Shown here in pieces: positions 1 to 8,225 of a DNA stretch of 64,000 nt (within the stretch, counting starts at the first letter, position 1; each line of letters begins with the position of its first letter). The translations under genes and the position numbers were made by a program. The stretch covers positions 558,001 through 622,000 of the forward strand of contig NZ_FNSU01000001.1 of the NCBI RefSeq assembly GCF_900105325.1, in the 5' to 3' direction. Source of the stretch: Pseudomonas marginalis. GTDB lineage: Bacteria > Pseudomonadota > Gammaproteobacteria > Pseudomonadales > Pseudomonadaceae. The notes under the pieces were generated by a model. It was given only the letters and a program-made list of their open reading frames with translations, did not search any database and was not told where the DNA came from.

Positions 1-1194
1 CGTCGCTTGGGGTTACAGGGTGGAGACGGCATTGCGTCACAGGACTACAAGCTGGTTGAACTGCCGATGGACGAGGTTGAGCAAGTGGTGAGGAGGGATG
101 GGCAAATAACCTTTCTCGCTAACTTTACGACTGAAGTCAGGTTTGATGCCGAACTGGGCGCTTGGCGTAAAATCGGCCGGGGCGATGCGCTGGGTGATGT
201 TTTCTGGCGAGCCGGGCCTTACGACTGGCGCGCCGGGCCGTTACAGGAATACTTGAAAGTCAAAGACACATTGCCTTCGCCCAGCAGTATCAGAACCGTG
301 CGCGTTGCAGCGCTGCCTATTCCCCAGGCAGCCACCGCCATCCCCAAGGAGATCAATTACATCTGGGCGGGCGGCAGCATGCCGGATGATCGGCTCGCCA
401 CTGTTCTGAGTAACGCAGAAAAGACCTCTGCTTATAAAACCATTGTGCATATCGATGCGGACACACCGCAGGTGTTTGAGCAGATAAAAGCGCAACTTCA
501 GGGCAAAGGCCGCAACCTGGACGTGCGTAACTTGAACGATGATGCCTTTTTCAAAGCCTTCAAGGCATCGGATTCCGGCGAGGTTTATCAGTTCTTCCGC
601 CAAGGCGCGGGGCAAAACTACGCGGCGGCCAGTGATGCATTACGTTACCCGCTGATCAATCACCGGGGCGGTATTTACCTGGACAGTGATGACGTGGTCA
701 CGGCCAATATCGGTGAGGTGGAGCTCAAGGCGACGGGTAATCAGGTGTTATTGAACTCGCATGTTTCCTATGCAGACACCGATTTTATTGGCTACAACAC
801 CAGTGTGTTTGCAAGTCATCCCAATAATCCTGTGCTGCGCGATATCAGCGATGAGCTGTACCGTCGTTTCAAAGGCAATCAGCAATGGCTCGAAGGTAAT
901 CGCCCTTACTTGAAGGGAACCCCTACCGCCGAGCAGATAAAGACGTTCAATGAGTACCAGACCAGGATTTTTGAAGTCACGGGGCCGACCTTGTTCAACG
1001 ACGTGCTGAGGAAAACCATGGGCAGCGCCTATGACTTGAGTTGGGCGGCAACGGATCCGTCGCTCGCGGGTATCAAGCTGTCTTCTTCAGACGCCACAGC
1101 CTTTGCCGAGGCTTACAACCATTACTTGCCCTTCAACAGCAAGTTTGCGGTAGAGATCGGTTCGCAAACCAGCATGGCCAGGGCAGTAGATTGA
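1..1194 (+). CDS. TcdA/TcdB-type glycosyltransferase domain protein, C-terminal part (cut by left edge)
   Basis: The reading frame is open to the first base of the window and no ATG with a ribosome binding site is seen, so this is the C-terminal part of a longer protein. Numbering from the TTG at position 7, residues 112-121 (PKEINYIWAG) and 209-228 (SDALRYPLINHRGGIYLDSD) match the nucleotide-sugar binding part of the TcdA/TcdB and OCH1-like glycosyltransferase fold, with the metal-binding DxD as D226-S-D228. Enzymes of this family transfer a sugar from UDP-sugar, in clostridial toxins to host Rho GTPases. That target is not implied here. Pseudomonas genomes often carry such domains inside very large insecticidal or dermonecrotic-type toxins, and the two giant toxin-like genes further right fit that context. 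The domain is fairly secure; the substrate and the full architecture cannot be seen. Confidence 0.75.
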   Translation, partial: RRLGLQGGDGIASQDYKLVELPMDEVEQVVRRDGQITFLANFTTEVRFDAELGAWRKIGRGDALGDVFWRAGPYDWRAGPLQEYLKVKDTLPSPSSIRTVRVAALPIPQAATAIPKEINYIWAGGSMPDDRLATVLSNAEKTSAYKTIVHIDADTPQVFEQIKAQLQGKGRNLDVRNLNDDAFFKAFKASDSGEVYQFFRQGAGQNYAAASDALRYPLINHRGGIYLDSDDVVTANIGEVELKATGNQVLLNSHVSYADTDFIGYNTSVFASHPNNPVLRDISDELYRRFKGNQQWLEGNRPYLKGTPTAEQIKTFNEYQTRIFEVTGPTLFNDVLRKTMGSAYDLSWAATDPSLAGIKLSSSDATAFAEAYNHYLPFNSKFAVEIGSQTSMARAVD

Positions 1195-1195
1195 G

Positions 1196-1233
1196 GTAGC
1201 CGTGGCGGCCGGAAAAAACGGGCGCTCGGCTAC
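1196..1233 (+). terminator. possible terminator hairpin after the glycosyltransferase gene
   Basis: GTAGCCG at 1196-1202 pairs with CGGCTAC at 1227-1233, starting two bases after the stop codon. The loop is long and contains an A6 run, and only a weak pyrimidine stretch follows, so this is a weak candidate for an intrinsic terminator. Confidence 0.35.
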
Positions 1234-1267
1234 AGCTTTCTCTTGAATGGTCGACATCCTCTACAGA

Positions 1268-1309
1268 GCTTGACCGATTGCATAGGTTTTTGCCGACCAA
1301 CGGTCAAGC
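1268..1309 (+). promoter_or_regulatory. 9-bp inverted repeat upstream of the cupredoxin operon
   Basis: GCTTGACCG (1268-1276) and CGGTCAAGC (1301-1309) form a perfect inverted repeat with a 24-base spacer, about 110 bases before the cupredoxin start. A CATAAT box at 1317-1322 could be a -10 element, with CCGACC (1293-1298) as a poor -35. The right arm would then lie between the two boxes, as an operator would. The function is inferred only from position and symmetry. Confidence 0.35.
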
Positions 1310-1414
1310 CTCATCTCATAATCAGTGATGGCATTTTGCCTTGCTTGCGGCATCATGGCTGTGCTTCGTTGTGCCAGGGCTGGCCGCTCTTTTTCCATTT
1401 TTTGCGGATATCCC

Positions 1415-2098
1415 ATGGCTCGAATGACTGACTTCTTATCCCGTGTAGCGCTGGTGCTGGCAGTGGCATGCCCCGCGTCGGCGGCCACGCTTGAGGTCTC
1501 GATGCGCCAGGCCGATGGCAGCCCGGTTGCCGATGCAGTCGTGACCCTCCAGGGCCCGGCAGGCGCGCCTGCCGGTGTGCTCAAGGCCAATATGGACCAA
1601 CGTGGCCAGCGTTTTGCCCCACATGTGCTGGCGGTCCATACCGGCACCCAGGTGCGTTTCCCCAACAGCGATAACATCCGGCACCAGGTGTATTCCTTCT
1701 CCGCGGCCAAACGCTTCGAACTGCGCCTGTATGAAGGCACGCCCAGCGAGCCGCTGCTGTTCGACAAGCCCGGCGTGGTGGTCTTGGGCTGCAATATCCA
1801 TGACTGGATGCTCGGCTATATCTACGTCACCGACGATCCGCACTTTGGCGTCAGCGATGCCCAGGGCCAGGTGCGCCTGGAGCAACTGCCTCCCGGCGAT
1901 TACCACGCCACCCTGTGGCATCCGCAATTGGCGAATATGCAGCCCTTGGATGGCGGCACCCTGCATGTTCCCGCCGCCGGCCTGAGCCACCGCGTGGTGC
2001 TGGCCCTTGAGCCCGCGTCCGAAGATCTTCCACCCACACCGATGCCAAGCGCCTTTGGCGATGCCTTCAACCGAGCTGCCCGTGAACCTGCGCAGTAG
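1415..2098 (+). CDS. periplasmic cupredoxin-domain protein (methylamine-utilization-like)
   Basis: A 227-residue exported protein. I chose the ATG at 1415 (ATG at 1424 is equally possible) because a signal peptide, roughly TDFLSRVALVLAVACPASAA, follows at once; the longer upstream reading lacks one. The mature part resembles a cupredoxin: from 1415, H90 in IRHQVYSF and C126, H129 and M132 in LGCNIHDWM are spaced like the His-Cys-His-Met ligands of a type 1 copper site. A carboxypeptidase-regulatory-like beta segment (residues 140-200) follows. Such proteins are often annotated as methylamine utilization proteins, but no methylamine dehydrogenase genes are near. The next gene starts inside the 3' end of this one, so the two are probably translated together. 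A role in electron transfer or copper/redox sensing for the downstream c-di-GMP protein is inference. Confidence 0.8.
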   Translation: MARMTDFLSRVALVLAVACPASAATLEVSMRQADGSPVADAVVTLQGPAGAPAGVLKANMDQRGQRFAPHVLAVHTGTQVRFPNSDNIRHQVYSFSAAKRFELRLYEGTPSEPLLFDKPGVVVLGCNIHDWMLGYIYVTDDPHFGVSDAQGQVRLEQLPPGDYHATLWHPQLANMQPLDGGTLHVPAAGLSHRVVLALEPASEDLPPTPMPSAFGDAFNRAAREPAQ

Positions 2099-4430
2099 TT
2101 TCCAGGCGCGGGTCGCCAGCGTTCTGATCCTGCTGCTGCTGGTGGTGATCGGTGCGCTGTACTTCAGCGTCAAGGCCGCCACCAGCTCGGCGGTGCGCAG
2201 CCAGGCGCTGGCCCAGTTGGACGTGGGCGCGCGGGTGTTCGAGCGCTTGCTGGACGCACGCGGCCGGCGCCTCGCCGACGGCGTGCAATTGCTGGCGGCC
2301 GACTTCGGTTTTCGTGATGCGGTGGCCAGTGGCGATTCGGCGACGATGCGCTCGGTGCTGCTCAACCACGGCAAGCGCATCAACGCCAGCGACATGATCC
2401 TGCTGGGCATGGACGGCAAAGTCCTGGCCAGCACCCTGAGCGAAGTGCCCGAAGGTTCGACCTTCCACTATGACCAATCGCTGCGCGAAGCCCGGCGCAA
2501 TCGCCAGGCCATGCTGATCGTGCCGCTGCAAGGCAAGCCGCACCTGCTGGTGGAGGCCTCGGTGCTGGCGCCGTTGCCGATTGCGCGGGTGGTGATGGGC
2601 TTCAGCATGGACGGCGTGTTCGCCGATGAGTTGCGTTCGTTGAGCAACCTCGAAGTGTCGTTCCTGGCGATTGATAAAGACCAGCCCGGCGAGTTGGTCA
2701 CCACCCAGCCCCAGGCGCTGCGCGGGAGTATCCTGAGTCTGATGCAGGGCGATTCCACGCGCCGTGGCGTGTCCACCACCGATCATCTGGAGCAGAGCTT
2801 CCTCAGCCAGTCGCTGGTCTTGGCCAGTGATGAAAACGGCAAGGTCCTGGCCTTGCTGCAAAGCCCGCTGGATGCGGCGATGCAGGCCTTTGTGCCGTTG
2901 GATGAAAAGATCCTCGGTATCGCATTGATCGCATTGCTGGCCTCGTTGATCGGTGCCTTGTTGCTGGCGCGCACCGTATCGCGCCCGGTGCAGGCGCTGG
3001 CCCTGGCGGCCGAACGCATTGGCCAGGGCGATTATCAGACGCCGGTGGCCCTGGCCCGCAGCGACGAACTGGGCTTGCTGGCCCATGCGGTCAACTCCAT
3101 GCAAAGCGGGATCGCCGAGCGCGAACAGCAGCTTGCCCACAACGCCCTGCATGATCGGCTCACCGGCCTGCCGAACCGCGCGCTGGCCATGGAGCGCCTG
3201 GGCAGCGCCATTGCGTTGAATCGGCCGGTCGCGCTGATTTACCTGGGCATCGACAACTTGCGCGCCGCCAGCGAAACCGCCGGGCCGGATGCGGTGGACC
3301 AATTGCTGCTGGCCGTCAGTCGTCGCCTGGAGGCGGTGTTGCGTCCCGGCGATACCCTGGCGCACTTGATTGCCGACGAGTTCCTGCTCCTGCTCGAAGG
3401 CGCCGGCAGCGACGAGGCGGTGGGCATGGCCGACAAACTCCAGCAACTGTTGCTGCGCCCCCAGCGCATCAACGGCCATGACCTGGCGCTGGACTGCCGC
3501 CTGGGCATCGCGGCATTCCCGGCCGATGGCGAAAGCCCGCACACCTTGCTCGAGCGCGCAGCCATCGCCATGAAAGACGCCGCGCAAATGCCCGGCCGCC
3601 TGCAAATCTACGAGCAGGGCCGCGACCTCGCGCACCGCCGCCAGATCACCCTGATCCGCGACCTGCGTCACGCGCCCAACCAGGGCCAACTGCTGCTGCA
3701 TTACCAGCCCAAGCTGGACATTCGCCAAGGCCATGTGCGCCAGGCCGAAGCCTTGCTGCGCTGGCAGCACCCGCAGTTCGGCATGGTCTCGCCAGCGGAG
3801 TTTATCCCCCTGGCCGAACGCTCGGGCAGCATCCAGTTGTTGACCCATTGGGTGATCGAGGAAGGCATTCGTCAGTTGTGTGAATGGAACCGCCGTGGCC
3901 TGTACCTGCAGCTGTCGTTGAACATCTCGGCAGACGACTTGCTCGGCGATGAGCTGGCTCACCGAGTCTTGGCGTTGTTGCGGCGCTATAACTTGCCGGC
4001 GGAGCAGTTGGTGTTTGAAATCACCGAGAGCGCGGTGATGCGCGAGCCGGAAAAAGCCCTCAAAGTCCTGCACCTGCTGCGCAATTGCGGCATCAGCCTG
4101 TCGGTGGATGACTTCGGCACTGGCTACTCGTCCCTCGCGCACCTCAAGCGCTTGCCGGTGCAAGAATTGAAGATCGACCAATCCTTTGTGCGCAACCTCG
4201 ATGAAACCAGTGAAGACGCAGTGATCGTGCGTTCCACCATCGAGATGAGCCACAATCTGGGCCTCAAAGTGGTCGCCGAGGGCGTTGAATACGCCCACAG
4301 CCTGCGTCTTCTGGAACGCTGGCAGTGCGATACGGCCCAGGGTTATCTGATCAGCCGGCCCTTGAGCGCCGACGCTTTCGAAGCCTGGGTGGCCTTGCCC
4401 CTCAGTGCGCAAACTTCCCTGGTTCATTGA
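2061..4430 (+). CDS. membrane GGDEF-EAL protein, predicted c-di-GMP phosphodiesterase
   Basis: Starting at the ATG at 2061, which overlaps the cupredoxin gene by 38 bp, the protein is 789 residues. It has an N-terminal membrane helix (about 17-38), a periplasmic cache-like sensor of about 240 residues, a second helix, a HAMP segment (ARTVSRPVQAL), a GGDEF domain and an EAL domain. The GGDEF signature reads IADEF, so cyclase activity is doubtful. The EAL domain keeps its catalytic set: E563-A-L, EITES, DDFGTGYSSL, KIDQSFV and AEGVE. The likely reaction is hydrolysis of cyclic di-GMP, lowering its level in response to a periplasmic signal. It sits between a cupredoxin and a DUF3034/globin pair with no gaps, which points to a redox or gas-related input. 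The signal itself is unknown. Confidence 0.88.
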   Translation: MPSTELPVNLRSSFQARVASVLILLLLVVIGALYFSVKAATSSAVRSQALAQLDVGARVFERLLDARGRRLADGVQLLAADFGFRDAVASGDSATMRSVLLNHGKRINASDMILLGMDGKVLASTLSEVPEGSTFHYDQSLREARRNRQAMLIVPLQGKPHLLVEASVLAPLPIARVVMGFSMDGVFADELRSLSNLEVSFLAIDKDQPGELVTTQPQALRGSILSLMQGDSTRRGVSTTDHLEQSFLSQSLVLASDENGKVLALLQSPLDAAMQAFVPLDEKILGIALIALLASLIGALLLARTVSRPVQALALAAERIGQGDYQTPVALARSDELGLLAHAVNSMQSGIAEREQQLAHNALHDRLTGLPNRALAMERLGSAIALNRPVALIYLGIDNLRAASETAGPDAVDQLLLAVSRRLEAVLRPGDTLAHLIADEFLLLLEGAGSDEAVGMADKLQQLLLRPQRINGHDLALDCRLGIAAFPADGESPHTLLERAAIAMKDAAQMPGRLQIYEQGRDLAHRRQITLIRDLRHAPNQGQLLLHYQPKLDIRQGHVRQAEALLRWQHPQFGMVSPAEFIPLAERSGSIQLLTHWVIEEGIRQLCEWNRRGLYLQLSLNISADDLLGDELAHRVLALLRRYNLPAEQLVFEITESAVMREPEKALKVLHLLRNCGISLSVDDFGTGYSSLAHLKRLPVQELKIDQSFVRNLDETSEDAVIVRSTIEMSHNLGLKVVAEGVEYAHSLRLLERWQCDTAQGYLISRPLSADAFEAWVALPLSAQTSLVH

Positions 4431-5297
4431 GTGGCTGACGTGCGTCTTTCTCTAGTGATCGGCTGCCTGGCCGCCCTGACGGTGCAAACCACCCTGGCCG
4501 ATAACGGTCGCCTGATCGCCACCGGCGGTGCCAGCAGCATCGAGGGTACGGCCGGCGGTGGGATCACGCCGTGGGCGGTGTTGACCGGCTACGGCGAACA
4601 GCACGAGTGGGGTGCCACGGCGTTCGCCACCACGGTCAACCTGCCGGATTATCGGCTGGACGTGGCCGGGTTGGCGCTGGCCTATGACAACCGGGTCGAA
4701 GTGTCTTTCGCCCGCCAGCGCTTTGACCTCGGTAGCCTGGTGCATAAGCTCAACCTGCCCGAAGACAACCTCGGCCAGGATGTACTGGGCGTGAAGGTTC
4801 GCCTGTTCGGTGACGTGATTTACGACCGCTTGCCGCAGGTGTCCCTCGGCCTGGAATACAAGCACCAGACCAATTTCGATATCCCCAGCCTCGTCGGCGC
4901 CAAGCGCGACAGCGATGTGGAGGGCTACCTCGCCGCCAGCCGCTTGTTCATGGGCGCCGCGTTTGGCTACAACGTGCTGGTCAACGCCAGCCTGCGCTAC
5001 AGCCGCGCCAATGAAACCGGCCTGCTCGGCTTTGGCGGCGACCGTCGCGACAGCCGCAGCCTGCTCAAGGAAGGCTCGCTGGCGCTGCTGTTCAACCCGC
5101 GCTGGGCGGTGGGCGTGGAGTACCGCGAGAAACCCGACAACCTGTCGTTCGCCGGCGAAAGCGACTGGGCCGATGTGTTTGTCGGCTACTTTCCCAATAA
5201 ACACCTGTCGTTTGTGCTGGCCTACGCCCACCTCGGCGAAATCGCGACCTTGGATAACCAGAACGGCACCTACCTGTCGGTGCAGGGGAGTTTCTGA
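4431..5297 (+). CDS. DUF3034 family outer-membrane protein
   Basis: The gene starts with GTG directly after the stop of the GGDEF-EAL gene (TGA then GTG, no gap) and ends by overlapping the globin start by one base. The 288-residue product has a signal peptide ending near LTVQTTLADN, then a sequence of alternating beta strands rich in Tyr, Gly and Arg (for example GLEYKHQTNF, LRYSRANETG, VGVEYREKPD) and a terminal Phe, as expected for an outer-membrane barrel. It fits the DUF3034 family of unknown function. Being locked into this operon suggests it works with the periplasmic cupredoxin and the lipoprotein globin. Nothing visible indicates what, if anything, it transports. Confidence 0.82.
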   Translation: MADVRLSLVIGCLAALTVQTTLADNGRLIATGGASSIEGTAGGGITPWAVLTGYGEQHEWGATAFATTVNLPDYRLDVAGLALAYDNRVEVSFARQRFDLGSLVHKLNLPEDNLGQDVLGVKVRLFGDVIYDRLPQVSLGLEYKHQTNFDIPSLVGAKRDSDVEGYLAASRLFMGAAFGYNVLVNASLRYSRANETGLLGFGGDRRDSRSLLKEGSLALLFNPRWAVGVEYREKPDNLSFAGESDWADVFVGYFPNKHLSFVLAYAHLGEIATLDNQNGTYLSVQGSF

Positions 5298-5716
5298 TGC
5301 GCTTTCTACCCATCGCCCTGGTGCTGCTGCTCAGCGCCTGCGCCCAGCAACCGCCCAAGGACGACAGCCTGTACCGCGACCTCGGCGCCATGCCCGGCAT
5401 CACGCGGATTGTCGAAGGCATGCTGCTCAACATTGCCCGCGATGAGCGCATTGTCGAACGCTTCCGACGCATCGATATCCAGCGTTTGCGCAACAAGTTG
5501 ATCGAACAGTTCTGCGTCGAGGCAGGCGGGCCGTGCACCTACACCGGTGACAGCATGGCCGAGAGTCACAAGGGCCAGAACGTGAGCCGCAGTGACTTTA
5601 ATGCGTTGGTGGAGGATTTGATCAAGGCGATGGACCGCGAGGGCATTGCGGTAGCGGTGCAAAATCGATTGATTGCCCGGCTGGCTGCGATGCGTGGAGA
5701 AGTGATCGAGCACTAG
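5297..5716 (+). CDS. lipoprotein group 1 truncated hemoglobin
   Basis: The 139-residue product begins with a lipoprotein signal: a hydrophobic stretch then LLSAC, with the acylated Cys at residue 15 followed by Ala, which favours the outer membrane. The rest is a short globin: LYRDLGAMPGI at the start of the fold and the conserved GGPCTYTG and MAESHKG segment with H91 as the likely proximal heme ligand. Cys73 and Cys80 could form a disulfide in the periplasm. Group 1 truncated hemoglobins bind oxygen or NO and are usually cytoplasmic; export as a lipoprotein is less usual. It is the last gene of the four-gene operon and is followed 40 bases later by a terminator. Handling of NO or oxygen in the periplasm is inference. 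Confidence 0.87.
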   Translation: MRFLPIALVLLLSACAQQPPKDDSLYRDLGAMPGITRIVEGMLLNIARDERIVERFRRIDIQRLRNKLIEQFCVEAGGPCTYTGDSMAESHKGQNVSRSDFNALVEDLIKAMDREGIAVAVQNRLIARLAAMRGEVIEH

Positions 5717-5755
5717 TCTGCTGAACACCACATTCAGTCCTGCATCACACATGAA

Positions 5756-5788
5756 AAAGGCGGCTACCTGTTGAGGGTAGCCGCCTTT
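5756..5788. terminator. bidirectional intrinsic terminator
   Basis: AAAGGCGGCTACC (5756-5768) pairs perfectly with GGTAGCCGCCTTT (5776-5788) around a 7-base loop. A-rich sequence lies on the left and T-rich sequence on the right, so it can terminate both the globin operon and the convergent gcd gene. Confidence 0.92.
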
Positions 5789-5807
5789 GTTTTACCGCCA
5801 GTCTTGC

Positions 5808-8225
5808 TTAATCCGGCAGTTTAAACGCCATCACATAGTCACCCTGCTTGGTCCCCAGGGAACCATGGCCACCCGCCACGACCAGCACGTATTGCTTGCC
5901 GTCCTTGCCGGTGTAGGTCATCGGTGTGGTTTGCGCGCCGGCTGGCAGGCGGCCTTCCCACAACTGCTTGCCGTTTTTCACGTCATAGGCCCGCAGGTAC
6001 TGGTCGAGGGTACCGCTGAGGAACGACACGCCACCGGCCGTGGTGAAGGTGCCGCCCAGGCTCGGTACGCCCATGGTCAGCGGAACCGGAACCGGCGAGC
6101 TGTCACGCACGGTACCGTTCTTGTGCATCCAGATAGTCTGGTGGGTGGTCAGGTCGACCGCGGCCACATAACCCCACGCCGGTGCCTGGCACGGCAGGCC
6201 CAGGGGCGACAGCAGTGCTTCGAGGATCACGCCGTACGGCGCGCCTTTGTTCGGCTGCACGCCCTGGGTTTCGCTGACGCGAGGGCCTTGCTTGGCGATA
6301 TCGGCCGCCGGGATCAGCTTGGATTTGAACGCCATGTAGCTCGGGTTCACGAAGGCGATCTGGCGTACCGGGTCGACGGAAATACCACCCCAGTCGAACA
6401 CGCCAAAGTTACCTGGGTAAACGATCGAACCTTGCAGCGATGGCGGGGTGAACGGGCCGTCGTAGCGCATGGATTTGAAATCGATGCGGCACAGCAGTTG
6501 GTCGAACGGTGTCACGCCCCACATGTCACGCTCCTTGAGGGGCGGTGGCATGAAGTTCAGCTCGGACTTCGGCTGGGTCGGGGAAGTACGGTCGCCCGCG
6601 ACAGCGCCCTGGGGCACGGCCACTTCGTGGATCGGCACCACCGGCTGGCCGGTGGCGCGGTCCAGCACGTAGATGCTGCCTTGCTTGGTCGACGCCATCA
6701 CCGCTTGCTTCACGCCGGCTTCGGTCTTGATGTCGATCAGCGACGGCTGGCCGCCGACGTCCATGTCCCACAGGTCATGGTGAGTGAACTGGAAGGTCCA
6801 CTTCACGTGGCCGCTGTCGATGTCCAGGGCGGTCAGGCCCGCAGCGTATTTCTCGGAATCGTCGGTACGATCACCGCCGTACTGGTCGGGCATCTGGTTG
6901 CCCATCGGCAGGTAGAGCATGCCGAGTTTTTCATCCACGGCGAACATGGACCACATGTTCGGCGAGTTGCGGGTGTAGGTCTTGCCTTCGGCCAACGGGG
7001 TAGTGTCGTCCGGGTTGCCGCTGTCCCAGTTCCACACCAGCTTGCCGGTGTGTACGTCGAACGCGCGGATCACGCCGCTGGGCTCGTCGGTGGAGACGTT
7101 ATCGGTGACGTGTCCACCGATCACCACCAGGTTTTTGGTCACGGCCGGTGGCGAAGTGGAGTAGTAACCGCCTGGGGCGAAGCTGCCGATGTTGGCACGC
7201 AGGTCGACCTGGCCTTTGTCACCGAAGTCTTCGCACATCTTGCCGGTGTCGGCGTTCAGGGCGATCAGGCGGGTGTCGGCGGTCGGCACGAAGATGCGTT
7301 TCGGGCAGGCATTCGGTGCGGCGGCCGGGCTGGCGCTGCCGGTCGGGCTCTGCTCGGAAGCGTAGGCGGCGTCATCGTGATACGACACGCCACGGCAGGT
7401 CATGTGCGCCCAACCCTTGAAGTTCTCGGCACCCTGGCTGCTGATCTTCGGATCAAAGCGCCAGATTTCCTTGCCGGTGTCCGGGTCCAGCGCAATCACC
7501 TGGCTGTGGGGTGTGCACACGTAGAGCATGCCGTTGACTTTCAGCGGGGTGTTTTCCGCGGTGGTCTCGCCTGGATCGTTCGGGCCGGGGATGTCGCCGG
7601 TGCGATAGGTCCATGCCGGTACCAGCTGGTGCGCGTTTTCCGGAGTGATCTGCGCCAACGGCGAGTAACGATCACCGTAGGCCGAGCGGCCATAGGAGTT
7701 CCAGTCGCCATCGGCCTGGGACGGTGCAGCGCTGGCCATGCCCGGTACCGCGTCGCGGTCCAGTTGGCCGGTCTTGACCATTTCACCGGGGTTGGTGAAT
7801 TGGCTGGCCAGGGCGGTTGCACCGGCCAGCACCACGGCCACGCTCAGCGCACCAGTGCCCAGCGGGGCAGGTTGGCCGCGCAGCAACGGACGGCGAAACC
7901 ACGGGAGCAGCATGACGATGCCCAGGGCGAACAGCAGCGCCAGGCGCGGCACCAACTGCCACCAGTCCAGGCCGACTTCCCACAAGGCCCACACGGTACT
8001 GGCGAACAGCACCAGCGCGTACAGGCCCAGCGCTGCGCGGCGGGTAGCCAGCAGCAGGAGGCCGGTCAGGGTGATGCCGATACCGGCCAGCAGGTAGTAC
8101 AGCGACCCGCCGAGCAGGCTCAGCTTGACGCCGCCGGCCAGCAAGGCCAAGCCCATGATCAGCAGCAAGATCCCCAGCAGCCTGGGCAGCAGGCGGCTTG
8201 GGCTCGAAGCACCATCAGTGCTCAT
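5808..8225 (-). CDS. gcd: membrane-bound PQQ-dependent glucose dehydrogenase
   Basis: The 805-residue protein matches the usual length of Gcd (about 800). The first 150 residues hold several hydrophobic helices (for example LLPRLLGILLLIMGLALLAG), the quinone-linked membrane anchor. The rest is the PQQ beta-propeller, with motifs such as GDWNSYGRSAYGDRYSPL, QVIALDPDTGKEIWRFDP and a closing GGHGSLGTKQGDYVMAFKLP. It oxidises glucose to gluconate on the periplasmic side and passes electrons to ubiquinone, the direct oxidation route used by pseudomonads and linked to phosphate solubilisation. The start has GGAG eight bases upstream on the minus strand. It is a single gene, and its 3' end shares the terminator with the globin operon. 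Confidence 0.97.
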   Translation of the reverse strand: MSTDGASSPSRLLPRLLGILLLIMGLALLAGGVKLSLLGGSLYYLLAGIGITLTGLLLLATRRAALGLYALVLFASTVWALWEVGLDWWQLVPRLALLFALGIVMLLPWFRRPLLRGQPAPLGTGALSVAVVLAGATALASQFTNPGEMVKTGQLDRDAVPGMASAAPSQADGDWNSYGRSAYGDRYSPLAQITPENAHQLVPAWTYRTGDIPGPNDPGETTAENTPLKVNGMLYVCTPHSQVIALDPDTGKEIWRFDPKISSQGAENFKGWAHMTCRGVSYHDDAAYASEQSPTGSASPAAAPNACPKRIFVPTADTRLIALNADTGKMCEDFGDKGQVDLRANIGSFAPGGYYSTSPPAVTKNLVVIGGHVTDNVSTDEPSGVIRAFDVHTGKLVWNWDSGNPDDTTPLAEGKTYTRNSPNMWSMFAVDEKLGMLYLPMGNQMPDQYGGDRTDDSEKYAAGLTALDIDSGHVKWTFQFTHHDLWDMDVGGQPSLIDIKTEAGVKQAVMASTKQGSIYVLDRATGQPVVPIHEVAVPQGAVAGDRTSPTQPKSELNFMPPPLKERDMWGVTPFDQLLCRIDFKSMRYDGPFTPPSLQGSIVYPGNFGVFDWGGISVDPVRQIAFVNPSYMAFKSKLIPAADIAKQGPRVSETQGVQPNKGAPYGVILEALLSPLGLPCQAPAWGYVAAVDLTTHQTIWMHKNGTVRDSSPVPVPLTMGVPSLGGTFTTAGGVSFLSGTLDQYLRAYDVKNGKQLWEGRLPAGAQTTPMTYTGKDGKQYVLVVAGGHGSLGTKQGDYVMAFKLPD

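Noticed and set aside
1243..1431. 62-codon frame before the cupredoxin gene.
   Set aside because: It overlaps the inverted repeat and promoter region, has no good start signal and has an odd composition rich in Cys and His.
2067..4427. Long minus-strand frame opposite the GGDEF-EAL gene.
   Set aside because: Same reasons: the plus strand encodes intact EAL motifs, and the minus translation has no domain pattern.
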